35,796 nt of DNA from JANWKA01 sp035533815 (lineage in GTDB: Bacteria > Bacteroidota > Bacteroidia > Chitinophagales > Chitinophagaceae): assembly GCA_035533815.1 (NCBI GenBank), contig DATLTB010000019.1, positions 1 through 35,796 of the forward strand. The letters run 5' to 3'. The notes beneath the pieces were generated by a model. The model had not been told where the DNA came from. It saw nothing but the letters and a program-made list of their open reading frames with translations, and ran no database searches. The position numbers and the translations under genes were made by a program. How positions within the stretch are numbered: the stretch's first letter is position 1; every line of letters begins with the position of its first letter. Of this stretch, positions 8,067-17,081 are shown piece after piece.

Positions 8067-9308
8067 ATGGATATACTGAGATTTATTACTGCAGGCAGTG
8101 TGGATGACGGGAAAAGCACCCTGATCGGCAGGTTGCTTTATGACAGCAAATCCATTCTGGCTGATCAGTTGCAAGCTATCAGGCGCCAATCCAGAAGCAG
8201 GGTCGGGGGCGAAATTGACCTGGCCTTGCTTACCGATGGTCTCCGCGCAGAGCGGGAACAGGGCATTACCATCGACGTGGCCTATAAATATTTTTCCACT
8301 TCCAAAAGGAAATTCATCGTTGCAGATACTCCGGGACATATCCAGTATACGCGCAATATGGTTACCGGAGCATCCACAGCCAATATGGCCATCATCCTGA
8401 TTGATGCCCGCCATGGCATCCTGGAACAGACCACCCGCCATGCCATCATCTCCTCCCTGCTTAGGATACCCCATATCGTGGTCTGCGTCAATAAAATGGA
8501 CCTGGTGGATTTTTCAGAAGACCGTTTCTACGAGATTGTCCGGGGATTCCAGGCAGTGGCCGAGAAACTCTCCCTCAAAGAAGTGTATTACATCCCGGTA
8601 TGCGCCAGCCTGGGGGATAATATTGTGAAACGGTCCGGCAATATGCCCTGGTTCACCGGAAGCCCGTTGCTGCCCTTTTTGGAAGAAGTCCCCCTGGCCA
8701 GCGATTTCAACTTTTTGCTGGGCCGTTTCCCGGTCCAGGTGGTGATCCGCCCTCAGACTCCTGAACATCCTGATTACCGGGGATATGCCGGAAAAATTAT
8801 CAGCGGAGTTTACCGCAAAGGGGACCGGGTCAAAGTACTCCCAACCGGATGGGAAACCACTATTCAATCCCTGGAATCCTCCGGGGCAGCGGTGACTGAA
8901 TCTGCAGTTCCCTCGTCGATTATCATGCATCTGACAGATGATCTGGATATCAGCCGGGGAGATACCATCGTACCGGCGGCCCAGCCGGTAACCGTCAGCC
9001 AGGATATCCGGGCCACCATTTGCTGGATGGATACCCAACTCATCAAACCGGGAGATCAGTTTTTACTGCAGCATAATTGCATGGTGGTTAAATGTGTGGT
9101 CAGGGAAATACCCTACCGGCTGGATGTGAATTCCCTGGAACATCTGCCTGTGGAAAACGGAGTGGGTTTGAATGATATTTTCACCGGGTTGATCCGAACA
9201 GCCAGACCCCTGGTTTATGACAGTTACGCCGATAACAGGGCCAATGGCGGCTTCATCCTGATCAATGAAAACACCCATTTGACAGTTGGCGCTGGTATGA
9301 TTTGCTGA
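8067..9308 (+). CDS. cysN: Sulfate adenylyltransferase subunit 1 (GTPase)
   Basis: Regulatory GTPase of ATP sulfurylase, an EF-Tu relative whose GTP hydrolysis drives APS formation by CysD. The GTPase motifs are clear: P-loop GSVDDGKST (residues 10-18), the switch region EREQGITIDVAY, DTPGH, and NKMDLVDF. Translation-factor-like beta-barrel domains follow. At 413 residues it is a stand-alone CysN: the APS kinase (CysC) domain found at the C-terminus of many CysNC fusions is absent. It is the last gene of the operon; only 21 bases separate its stop from the stop of the convergent GH144 gene, and I see no obvious intrinsic terminator there. Confidence 0.96.
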   Translation: MDILRFITAGSVDDGKSTLIGRLLYDSKSILADQLQAIRRQSRSRVGGEIDLALLTDGLRAEREQGITIDVAYKYFSTSKRKFIVADTPGHIQYTRNMVTGASTANMAIILIDARHGILEQTTRHAIISSLLRIPHIVVCVNKMDLVDFSEDRFYEIVRGFQAVAEKLSLKEVYYIPVCASLGDNIVKRSGNMPWFTGSPLLPFLEEVPLASDFNFLLGRFPVQVVIRPQTPEHPDYRGYAGKIISGVYRKGDRVKVLPTGWETTIQSLESSGAAVTESAVPSSIIMHLTDDLDISRGDTIVPAAQPVTVSQDIRATICWMDTQLIKPGDQFLLQHNCMVVKCVVREIPYRLDVNSLEHLPVENGVGLNDIFTGLIRTARPLVYDSYADNRANGGFILINENTHLTVGAGMIC

Positions 9309-9329
9309 ACGACAGACAGCAGCGGCAAA

Positions 9330-10943
9330 TCAGTGCAAATCAATTTTCAGGCTGTCCCGGATTTCCCCCTGTTCAAACTTTACCATATATTTTCCCCGGG
9401 GTATGCCATTCCCGAAGATCAGTTCCTGCCTTCCCCTGGGAAACACCTGATGATCCACCAGGATGCCAAATTGTTTATGGCCGCGGTATAATGAAAGGGT
9501 CACCGGAATGATATCCCCGGCATAAAAATCCAGCACATACTTATCCAGATCAGGGGAGCGGAGCATATCCATCCTTCCGGTAGCCCGATCCGTTTCCGCC
9601 AGGTAAAACCCCGGACTGTACTGGGGAATATCGATGTTCACCCTTCCCATGCCCACCAGGATCTCGGGGATAGACATAAACAGCTTCCAGGGCAGTCCGC
9701 TACGGTAATTTTCGATCATGACCGGTATCGGACCTTCATCAATGGCCAGATATTGCCTGGAAAACCAATTATCCTTCAGGTTGAATGCATCATAGAATCC
9801 GCAGGGACCCCAAAGCTGACTGTGCAGGGAGTCGTAAAAATACCGGAGTGCCTGCATGGAATAATAAGGAGTGTAGGGAAAGGCGGACAAAGCTGCTGTC
9901 GGAGTGATGGTTCCATTATCATTGGTAGGTGAATGGGCTGAATAACCATGGGGCTGATCACTGGCTGTCAGCCCCCAGTCCCTGGCAGAATAATGGTATG
10001 TGGAAGGGGAATGATAAGCACAATAGTCATGATTGATCAGGGTCTGGGTCACATTACGATCCCAGTAATTGGTGTACTGGTCCTGCATTTGCCGCGGGTC
10101 CAGGCCCAGGAAAGAATATTGCGTGAAGAATAATGGACCGCCGTAGGGAAATCCTACACTCAGGGTATAACCCAGGTATCGGTGACCGTTCAGGAAGTCC
10201 GGACTATTGACCCAGGTATGATCATACACCGCCGTATCTATCGGATGGGTGGGCGAGGACAGGGCCAGGATATAGGTGATCAGGCATTCATTAAAGCCCC
10301 TGATCGGAAAATTCATGGCCCATCCATACCTCGGGGACCAGTGCCAGAACAAAGTATCGCTATGCCCCTTGGTATACCAGTTCCAGTCTACGGAAAGCCA
10401 GAGCCGGTCGATTTCCTGCCGAAGCTTTTCTTCCTCCGGATTAGGCCCATTAAAGTATTGACGGGCAATGAGCAGGCCATTGATCATATAGGCAGTTTCC
10501 ACCAGGTCACCTCCGTCATCCTTCGGACTGAAGGGAATCGTTTTACCCGTGGTGCCGTTCATCCAATGGGACCATGCCCCATGATAGCGATCGGCATGGG
10601 CCAGGAACCCGGTGATCTTCAGCAGCCTTTTCACCGCCGAATCCCGGTTGATCCATCCCCTGCTCACTCCTACTACGATGCAGCTGATCCCGAATCCACT
10701 TCCACCGGTCGTGACCGTATTTGGAGTGGTTGAACGCTCCGGAGCCATACCCGATACCGGATGGGCCGAATCCCAGAAATAACGGATGGTGGCATGCTGC
10801 AGGGTATCCAGCAGTTTTTCATCGCTGAGTCCGGTGGGGGAAGCCCCATGATTTTCCCGATGGCCGATCAGGTTGCAGGAAAACAGGGACATACCGGCAA
10901 ACAAAATCACCGGTAATAATGGAATACGCTGGTTGGAGCACAT
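9330..10943 (-). CDS. GH144-like glucanase (glucoamylase-fold lipoprotein)
   Basis: Belongs to the Pfam glucoamylase family, now CAZy GH144, whose characterised members cut beta-1,2-glucan to sophorose or short sophoro-oligosaccharides. The protein begins with a lipoprotein signal (hydrophobic stretch ending LFSC, C23), so it is probably anchored in the outer membrane or periplasm. Family landmarks include LQHATIRYFWD, TTGGSGFGISCI, KDDGGDLVETAYMINGLL, WHWSPRYGWAMNFPIRGFNE and AIDEGPIPVMIENYRSG; acidic residues in the GGDLVET and RGFNECL segments are plausible catalytic or substrate contacts. Length (537) is somewhat above the usual 430-480 because of a beta-rich C-terminal extension from about 460. 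The neighbouring GH3 gene on the same strand supports a glucan role. No SusC/SusD pair is present, so substrate uptake must be encoded elsewhere. Confidence 0.85.
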   Translation of the reverse strand: MCSNQRIPLLPVILFAGMSLFSCNLIGHRENHGASPTGLSDEKLLDTLQHATIRYFWDSAHPVSGMAPERSTTPNTVTTGGSGFGISCIVVGVSRGWINRDSAVKRLLKITGFLAHADRYHGAWSHWMNGTTGKTIPFSPKDDGGDLVETAYMINGLLIARQYFNGPNPEEEKLRQEIDRLWLSVDWNWYTKGHSDTLFWHWSPRYGWAMNFPIRGFNECLITYILALSSPTHPIDTAVYDHTWVNSPDFLNGHRYLGYTLSVGFPYGGPLFFTQYSFLGLDPRQMQDQYTNYWDRNVTQTLINHDYCAYHSPSTYHYSARDWGLTASDQPHGYSAHSPTNDNGTITPTAALSAFPYTPYYSMQALRYFYDSLHSQLWGPCGFYDAFNLKDNWFSRQYLAIDEGPIPVMIENYRSGLPWKLFMSIPEILVGMGRVNIDIPQYSPGFYLAETDRATGRMDMLRSPDLDKYVLDFYAGDIIPVTLSLYRGHKQFGILVDHQVFPRGRQELIFGNGIPRGKYMVKFEQGEIRDSLKIDLH

Positions 10944-11460
10944 AAAGCAAAATAGGGTGAATTAAATGTAATATATTAATAATCAGTTAATTGTTATTCA
11001 ATTTATCTAGTGCATTCCCTGCCTTGCCCACTCGGCCAGGTATGCCATTTCCCCGGAAGGAATTATTTGTCCGCCGACCATATAAAATGAAAATTCGGGT
11101 AAGATCCGTGAAAATTAGCATTGGAGTTAATCGAAGGAATGCCATGCCAGGGGTTGGACTGAACTTGGGTAAGCCTTCTTCGGTAAGATAATGTGTTTTT
11201 TTTGGCCCCATCCAACAGGTACATGAATCTCCGGATTACCGGTATTTTCACGCACCTGTCATGCGGATGAGACCTTTTCCAACCACTAGAAAGTTCAGGG
11301 TTACGCTGTTTCCGGGTGCATAAATTAGTACAAAAATTTTGGATAGACAAAAAAAAATAGATACTGACGAAATTCCGGCAATTACACCTCAATCTCCAGA
11401 CAGGAAAGATCTCTGATCGTTTTTTCAGCTGGCCCCTATCAATTACCTCAAAGGACATCA
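10944..11460. other. Intergenic region between GH3 and GH144 genes, no gene supported
   Basis: These 517 bases lie between two genes on the minus strand. Open frames exist on both strands (for example 11063-11461 on minus), but their translations are rich in Arg, Pro, Cys and Ser without any recognisable fold, and none has a homologue I can name. The stretch just before the GH144 start (about 10960-11010) is A/T-rich and could hold its promoter. I see no strong hairpin plus T-run. Confidence 0.5.
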
Positions 11461-13776
11461 CTAATCAATGCGACCGGATAAAGGGTGGTTTGGTTTACCC
11501 GATACGTAGTAAAACATCTTGGACAAGTTCCCCGTTTCCACCCGGAACGACCCCGTTTCAGTCACGGGCCGGTTGTTCTGCCCGATAAAGGATAGATCTG
11601 ATTGACCAATATGGAAGGTGATTACCCTGGTCTGCCCGGGGAGCAGATCAATCTTTCTAAAACGACGAAGTCTTTTTACTTCCGGACTGATGCTGGCATA
11701 AAGTTCTCCGGTATAGAGCTCCACCACTTCTTTCCCTGCCCGCTGACCGGAATTGGTGACATTGACCTGGATCGTGAGGTCCTGATTACCCCTAAGGGTA
11801 TCCGTACTGAGTTGCAGGTTGGAATAAGTAAAATGGGTGTAACTGAGGCCGAATCCAAATTTAAACTGGGGGTTATACCCGTCAATGGCTCCCATATTAT
11901 CATCTTCCGAATATTTGCGGTAATAGTGAAATATTGCATTGGCATACCGGGGATAGGTAATCGGAAGCTTGCCGCTGGGATTGGTATCCCCGAAAAGGAT
12001 ATGGGCTAAGGCGTCCCCTCCTTCATTACCCGGGTAATAGGCCATCAGGATACCCTTCATCTGCGCGGCAAAGGCTGAAATGACCCTTGGCCGGCCCTCC
12101 GTAAGGACCAGGATAACCGGCTTGCCGGTCTTGACCATGGCCTGAGCCAGTTTTACCTGCGCATCCGGCAGATCGAGATTATCAATATTACCTGGTGTTT
12201 CTGCATAGGAAGTTTCTCCCAGACAAAGCACGATGGCATCTGCGGATTCTGCGGCATGAACTGCGGAATCGATATCCTCCGTCCGGTTGAATGAGGATCC
12301 TGGAACATAGGTAACCAGGGCTGACCCGATGCGGGCACGGATCGCTTCCAGGATCGTATGCTTACCGCTGGCGAACTGGTCGCTTCTTTCTCCCTGCCAG
12401 GTATAAGACCATCCCCCATCCAATGAACGCATGGTATTGGCGCAGGGGCCGGTCACCAGGATTTTCCCAGTAGTTGGCAATGGAAGTATATTGTTTTTAT
12501 TCTGTAGCAGGGTGATGGACTGTTCAGCAGTATGCAGGGCAGCCTGAACATGGGCTTTGCTGCCAAAATCCGGATAGTCAGCTGGATTACCAACCGGCCG
12601 TTGAAATAATCCAAGTTCATATTTCAGCCGGAGAATCCTGCGAACGGATGCATTGATCCGGGAAACCGGCACTTTCCCTTTTTTCACGAGATCCAGTAGT
12701 TCAGTGGCAAAGGAAAAATCATAAGGCACCATGCTCATGTCAATCCCGGCCATGACCGCCATGCGGACCGCATCTTCATCTGTAGCTGCCACATGGTGAC
12801 GGTCATGAAGATTCTTGATATCCGCCCAGTCTGTCACGATCAGCCCTTTAAATCCAAGTTCCCCCCGCAGCACATCGGTGAGCAGGTAATGACTGGCATG
12901 AACCGGCACTCCATTGATCTCTGCAGAATTCACCATCACCGTTTTTGCTCCTGCTTTCACCGCAGCGGCAAAATTGGGCAGGAAATACTGTCTCATGAAT
13001 CGATCCGGTATCCAGGCAGGCGTCCGGTCCTTCCCCGAAAGGGGATCGCTATACCCCAGATAATGTTTCATGCAGGCAGCCACATGGTATTTATCCCCGA
13101 TACTGTCTCCCTGGTAACCCCGGATCAGGGCGGCACCCATGGTGCTTCCCAGATAAGGGTCCTCCCCCAGGGTCTCATACAACCTGGGCCAGAGGGGGTT
13201 GACACCCAGGTCCAGCACCGGCGAAAAGTTCCAGGGGATATAGGAAGCCCTGACTTCATATGCTGTGATTACCCCCATCTGGTGGGCCAGATCGGGATTC
13301 CAGGTTGCCGCCAGACCGATTTCCTGGGGGAACAAAGTACTTCCGAGGGTATAAGTTGCTCCGTGTATGGCATCAATGCCGTAAAGCACCGGGATCTTTA
13401 ACCGGGTTTCCCGGGTAGCCATATCCTGGATAGTGGAAATGATCGTATACCAATGGTCCCGGCTAAAAGCATGGGCACCTACATTCAGGATGGATCCCAC
13501 ATGATAAGTCAGCAACGCTTCCCTTAAACGGGCCGTATCTATTTGCTGGGGTTCTGCATCACCTCCTCCAGGTGCTTTGGCAGAAACCACATCTAAAGTG
13601 ACCTGGGTCATCTGGCCGATCTTTTCTTCCAGGGTCATTTTATTCAGCAGGGCTTCCACAAACTGATCCTCCCGTTGGGTTGACCGGGGAAGAGGATGTT
13701 TGGGATCTGGCAGTTTGAAACCAGGCAAACTTACCCAAAGCAGGGCTGCACCTGCGCATAAGATCATTTTTTTCAT
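11461..13776 (-). CDS. bglX: Glycoside hydrolase family 3 beta-glucosidase (BglX-like)
   Basis: Exo-acting beta-glucosidase that releases glucose from the non-reducing end of beta-glucosides, probably periplasmic given the N-terminal signal peptide (MKKMILCAGAALLWVSLPG). Order of domains: GH3 N-terminal TIM barrel (about 35-380) with the nucleophile D316 in LIVTDW and the substrate-binding KHYLGYS; the GH3 C-terminal sandwich (about 415-630) with LCLGETSYAETPG; and a fibronectin-III-like domain at the end (about 670-760, LTIQVNVTNSGQRAGKEVVELY). The 771 residues match BglX. The adjacent GH144 gene suggests the substrate is sophorose or sophoro-oligosaccharides. A 517-base gap separates the two genes, so co-transcription is uncertain. 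Confidence 0.93.
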   Translation of the reverse strand: MKKMILCAGAALLWVSLPGFKLPDPKHPLPRSTQREDQFVEALLNKMTLEEKIGQMTQVTLDVVSAKAPGGGDAEPQQIDTARLREALLTYHVGSILNVGAHAFSRDHWYTIISTIQDMATRETRLKIPVLYGIDAIHGATYTLGSTLFPQEIGLAATWNPDLAHQMGVITAYEVRASYIPWNFSPVLDLGVNPLWPRLYETLGEDPYLGSTMGAALIRGYQGDSIGDKYHVAACMKHYLGYSDPLSGKDRTPAWIPDRFMRQYFLPNFAAAVKAGAKTVMVNSAEINGVPVHASHYLLTDVLRGELGFKGLIVTDWADIKNLHDRHHVAATDEDAVRMAVMAGIDMSMVPYDFSFATELLDLVKKGKVPVSRINASVRRILRLKYELGLFQRPVGNPADYPDFGSKAHVQAALHTAEQSITLLQNKNNILPLPTTGKILVTGPCANTMRSLDGGWSYTWQGERSDQFASGKHTILEAIRARIGSALVTYVPGSSFNRTEDIDSAVHAAESADAIVLCLGETSYAETPGNIDNLDLPDAQVKLAQAMVKTGKPVILVLTEGRPRVISAFAAQMKGILMAYYPGNEGGDALAHILFGDTNPSGKLPITYPRYANAIFHYYRKYSEDDNMGAIDGYNPQFKFGFGLSYTHFTYSNLQLSTDTLRGNQDLTIQVNVTNSGQRAGKEVVELYTGELYASISPEVKRLRRFRKIDLLPGQTRVITFHIGQSDLSFIGQNNRPVTETGSFRVETGNLSKMFYYVSGKPNHPLSGRID

Positions 13777-13903
13777 GTTTTATCCAAAGTTTTATTGATG
13801 AATCGGAAAGTATAATCCCTTTAACGGATCCGGCGGGAAAGATACAATAGGGGTCTTTAATTTTTTTCAAATAATTGAGTCCCTGAAAAGAACCCGGGCA
13901 GGA

Positions 13904-14239
13904 TCATTTTTTGAACATGAACATGAAATACACCGCACCCAGCATACAGCCGAAGGAAGCCAGGTAGTTCCATCGGATATGCTCCTTGAGATAAAGGACA
14001 GCGAATACCGTGAATACAATCAGGGTGATGACTTCCTGGATCAGTTTCAGCTGGAAGCCGTTAAACCCTTCCATGAAGCCGATCCGGTTGGCCGGTACCT
14101 GGAAACAGTATTCCAGGAAGGCAATTCCCCAGCTCACGATAATTACTTTCCACAAAGGAACATTCTCAAACTTCAGGTGGCCATACCAGGCAATCGTCAT
14201 GAAAATGTTGGAACAGAAAAGAAGCAATACGGTGCGCAT
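13904..14239 (-). CDS. DUF486 (DMT-superfamily) small membrane protein
   Basis: A 111-residue integral membrane protein with four predicted helices, matching the DUF486 family, which is distantly related to drug/metabolite transporters. Typical family signatures are the N-terminal FCSNIFMTIAWYGHLKF, the middle FLEYCFQVPANRIG and the LYLKEHIRWNYLASF segment. No function is established for the family, so transport is only an inference from the fold. It lies 85 bases after the ABC exporter gene on the same strand and 127 bases before the GH3 gene. The start at 14239 gives the usual family length. Nothing in the sequence points to a substrate. Confidence 0.88.
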   Translation of the reverse strand: MRTVLLLFCSNIFMTIAWYGHLKFENVPLWKVIIVSWGIAFLEYCFQVPANRIGFMEGFNGFQLKLIQEVITLIVFTVFAVLYLKEHIRWNYLASFGCMLGAVYFMFMFKK

Positions 14240-14324
14240 GACTGCAGTTTTTTGTCTAAATTACGATATTCATCAAAGCAGGTATCGGGGAAAGCAGCTG
14301 AGCAGCGGCATTCCCGGTTGGACA

Positions 14325-16184
14325 TTACCGGTATCCCATGGCCTGGAGATTGAAAAGCTCGGCATATCGTCCATTCATTTTCAGCAACTCATCGTGACTG
14401 CCCGTTTCCACCAGTTCTCCTTTTTCGAGTACCAGGATACGATCGGCCATACGCACGGTGGAAAAGCGATGGGAGATCAGAACGGCTGATTTTCCCCTGG
14501 TGAGGTCAGCAAACCGCAGAAAAACTTCATATTCCGCCCTTGCGTCCAGCGATGAGGTCGGTTCATCCAGGATCAGTAACTGGGCATCCCGCATATATGC
14601 CCTGGCCAAGGCGATTTTCTGCCATTCCCCGCCGGATAATTCAATGCCTTCATTAAATCGCCTGCCCAGGGCCTGATCATATTTGCCAGGCAGTTTTTCG
14701 GCCAGGACATCAGCCAGGCTCTGCCGCGCAGAGCTGACAATGAGCTCCCGGTTATCCAGTTTGGAGATATTCCCTACGGCAATATTCTGAGCGAAGCTCA
14801 GGTGGTATCGCAGGTAATCCTGAAAAATGATCCCGATCTGCATCCTCAGCCCTGGGAGGTCATATTCCTTCAGATCCACTCCGTCCAGCAGGATCCGCCC
14901 TTCCACAGGATCATACAGGCGGGCCAGCAATTTAACCAGGGTGGTTTTGCCAGCCCCGTTTTCACCGACCAACGCAAGCTTTTCCCCGGGACTAAAGTGG
15001 AAATTCAAATGCCGGATAGCCCAATTAACCGAATTGGTATAGCGGAACCCGACATCTTCGAACACGAACCCATCCTTGATGGGTTCAGGGAATGGTTTTG
15101 GATGAGCAGGCAATGCAATTCTGGGCTTTATTTCAAAGAATTCAAAAAAATCACGCAGGAACAATGCACCCTGGGATACCGAATTGAACCGGGAAAGAAT
15201 ACCCTCCATCAGGGTACGCAGTTGCTTGAATGACCCTGCCAGAAAAGTGAGGCCTCCGATGGATATGGCTCCGGTTACCGTTTTCAGCAGGATGACCACA
15301 TAGGCCCCATAGTAACCTATACTTCCGATCAGGGCAAAAAAAGTACCCCAGAGAGACCGGCGGACAGCCAGGTCCCGGTTATCCTGATAAAATCGGTTAG
15401 ACAGCCGGTGAAATCGGTCGATCAAAAATCCGGATAACCCGAATATTTTGACTTCTTTGGCTGTTTCATCACTGGCTCCCAGGTAACGGACATAATCCAG
15501 CTCCCTCCGTTCCGGAGTCTGACTCCGGGTCAGCGCATAGTTCCGGTCATTGAAATAGGATTCACCCAGGAAAGCCGGAACAATGGCTATCAGGAGTAAA
15601 AGGATAAGCCAGGGACTGAAAACCAGTAAACCAGCAGCCAGGAATCCCATAGTGATCAGGTCCTGTACCTGACTTAATACCTGAGAAAGGAGTACCGTCC
15701 GTCCTACAGTTTGTTGTCTGGCCCGTTCCATCTTATCATAGAAGGCGGAATCTTCAAATTGATCCAGGTCAAGGGTGGCTGCATGGGACATTATTTTTAT
15801 GGAAGTATGGTTGGAAAACAGGTCTCCAAGCAGACTGTCCAGCAAGGTGATCCCCCGGTTCAGGGCATCGGACAGGATGATTATTCCGAATTCCAGGGCA
15901 ACCAATTGCCACAAATGATGATAGGTATGAACTCCTTTGGTTTGGGTCAGCAAAACAACCTGATTAATGATCAGTTTCCCCAGGTATAGCATTGCCAGGG
16001 GTGTGGCCGATTTAATCAGGCGCAGCAGGGAATCACCGATCATCAACCCCGGTCCGGCTTCCCAGACCAGTTTGAAAAAGGCTGGTAAATAATGTAAGGC
16101 ATTTAACCTTTCCCGGAGCGTCATGGGTTTACCGGGAATAGGATGAGTAGCTGAATTTTTCCCCGGATGTTTTCGGAAGGCCAT
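14325..16184 (-). CDS. ABC exporter half-transporter (fused permease and ATPase)
   Basis: Type IV (MsbA-like) ABC exporter of 619 residues that would act as a dimer in the inner membrane. The N-terminal half (about 40-330) has hydrophobic segments such as FLAAGLLVFSPWLILLLLIA and LWGTFFALIGSIGYYGAYVV that fit six helices. The C-terminal ATPase domain shows Walker A GENGAGKTT (K413), the signature LSGGEWQKIALARA, Walker B LLILDEPTSSLD and the switch-histidine region AVLISHRFS. No second half-transporter is adjacent, so a homodimer is likely. The substrate cannot be read from sequence. The ATG at 16184 lies 85 bases upstream-to-downstream spacing from DUF486, which could be co-transcribed. Confidence 0.9.
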   Translation of the reverse strand: MAFRKHPGKNSATHPIPGKPMTLRERLNALHYLPAFFKLVWEAGPGLMIGDSLLRLIKSATPLAMLYLGKLIINQVVLLTQTKGVHTYHHLWQLVALEFGIIILSDALNRGITLLDSLLGDLFSNHTSIKIMSHAATLDLDQFEDSAFYDKMERARQQTVGRTVLLSQVLSQVQDLITMGFLAAGLLVFSPWLILLLLIAIVPAFLGESYFNDRNYALTRSQTPERRELDYVRYLGASDETAKEVKIFGLSGFLIDRFHRLSNRFYQDNRDLAVRRSLWGTFFALIGSIGYYGAYVVILLKTVTGAISIGGLTFLAGSFKQLRTLMEGILSRFNSVSQGALFLRDFFEFFEIKPRIALPAHPKPFPEPIKDGFVFEDVGFRYTNSVNWAIRHLNFHFSPGEKLALVGENGAGKTTLVKLLARLYDPVEGRILLDGVDLKEYDLPGLRMQIGIIFQDYLRYHLSFAQNIAVGNISKLDNRELIVSSARQSLADVLAEKLPGKYDQALGRRFNEGIELSGGEWQKIALARAYMRDAQLLILDEPTSSLDARAEYEVFLRFADLTRGKSAVLISHRFSTVRMADRILVLEKGELVETGSHDELLKMNGRYAELFNLQAMGYR

Positions 16185-16671
16185 CCCTGTAATTTAGGCA
16201 TTTACCGGTAAGTGGAAATCAATGCCCTGTTATGGCGTAATTCCATGGGCTGAAAAGGAATACCGGACAAGGTAAAAAGAAGGAATGGACCCTGGAGATC
16301 AGGTAAAGAGCCTGGAGGGGTAGATTTTGGAAATCCAAGGATTACTCCCTATTGCCGGGTATACATGGCGTACCCCAAGGAGGGGTTATCCGGCCTGACT
16401 TATTTATAGACGGGATTTTCAGTGTTGTTAAACGGCGGTAATGAAAAAGAGATGCACCCTAAAATAATTTTAACCTTTTTTCCGAAAAAAAAGAGTTTTA
16501 ATCCAGGGAGATCAAAAATATCAGCTAGCCCCATTCACCTAGCATCCTGAATCCACCCAAAACAAAATCAGCATAGGATCAGGTTCCGGATTTTTCAGTA
16601 AAGAGAGACTTTTCGTGGTGGTACTGCACGAGTTTGGGGTGATTTTATAAAATATCAACTTTCAGAATTTT
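16185..16671. other. Gene-poor region upstream of the ABC exporter
   Basis: These 487 bases hold no open frame with recognisable protein sequence on either strand. A low-stability A/T hairpin (CTTTTTT / AAAAAAG around a CCG loop, 16474-16494) is present, but it has no GC stem and is not a convincing terminator. The region borders the broken hepT remnant and may be degraded accessory DNA. Confidence 0.5.
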
Positions 16672-16960
16672 TTACACTACCTGATATAATAACGGAACAT
16701 TAACCATGATTATTTTCCAGATGATTGTTTCATCAATGGTATCGTAAGCATGAATCACTTTGTTACGTAAATTCACCATTTGCCTGGAATAAGAGATAGG
16801 AATTTCAGGATTTATTTTTAGTAGATTATTTAGTGCCCCCTATAATTTCAAGTTCTCTTTCAACAGCACGTCGCTTAGTCTTGTTTATTGAATATTCTCC
16901 AAAATTTCTCCTGCCTTCCAAATGTTCTTCCATTGACAAGATGGCCTCCTTAATATCCAA
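16672..16960 (-). pseudogene. Frameshifted HepT-like (DUF86) ribonuclease toxin remnant
   Basis: Read on the minus strand from 16960, one frame gives LDIKEAILSMEEHLEGRRNF..., KRRAVERELEIIG and then stops; a second frame beginning at the C5 run (16836-16840 on plus) continues with ALNNLLKINPEIPISYS, RQMVNLRNKVIHAY and TIDETIIWKIIMVNVPLLYQ before a stop at 16672-16674. Together these read as a nearly whole DUF86/HepT protein, including the R-x4-H-x-Y active site of this RNase-toxin family (RNKVIHAY, 16744-16767). The frame break, the lack of an ATG before the homologous region and the absence of a neighbouring MNT nucleotidyltransferase antitoxin show it is not an intact toxin-antitoxin locus. 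The upstream reading frame stays open to 17081, directly after the S10 peptidase stop. Confidence 0.75.
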
Positions 16961-17081
16961 ATTTTCGCACTTTGCAACAACCCCATATCCAAAATATCCG
17001 CTTGACCCATCATTACCCCGGTAATAGGGAAAGATATCTGATCTTTAATTTATCCGCAATGGATTGAAACCAGAATAATAG

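Noticed and set aside
11063..11461. Minus-strand open frame in the GH3/GH144 gap
   Set aside because: Composition is not protein-like (many Arg, Cys, Pro), and no homologue or sensible start site is visible.
12793..13401. Plus-strand open frame of 202 codons opposite the GH3 gene
   Set aside because: Shadow of a conserved GH3 catalytic domain that includes the nucleophile.
16474..16494. A/T hairpin as a possible terminator
   Set aside because: The stem has almost no GC pairs and does not follow a gene end; stability would be low.
16833..17024. Plus-strand open frame of 63 codons
   Set aside because: It lies antisense to the hepT remnant, which explains its openness; its own translation has no recognisable features.
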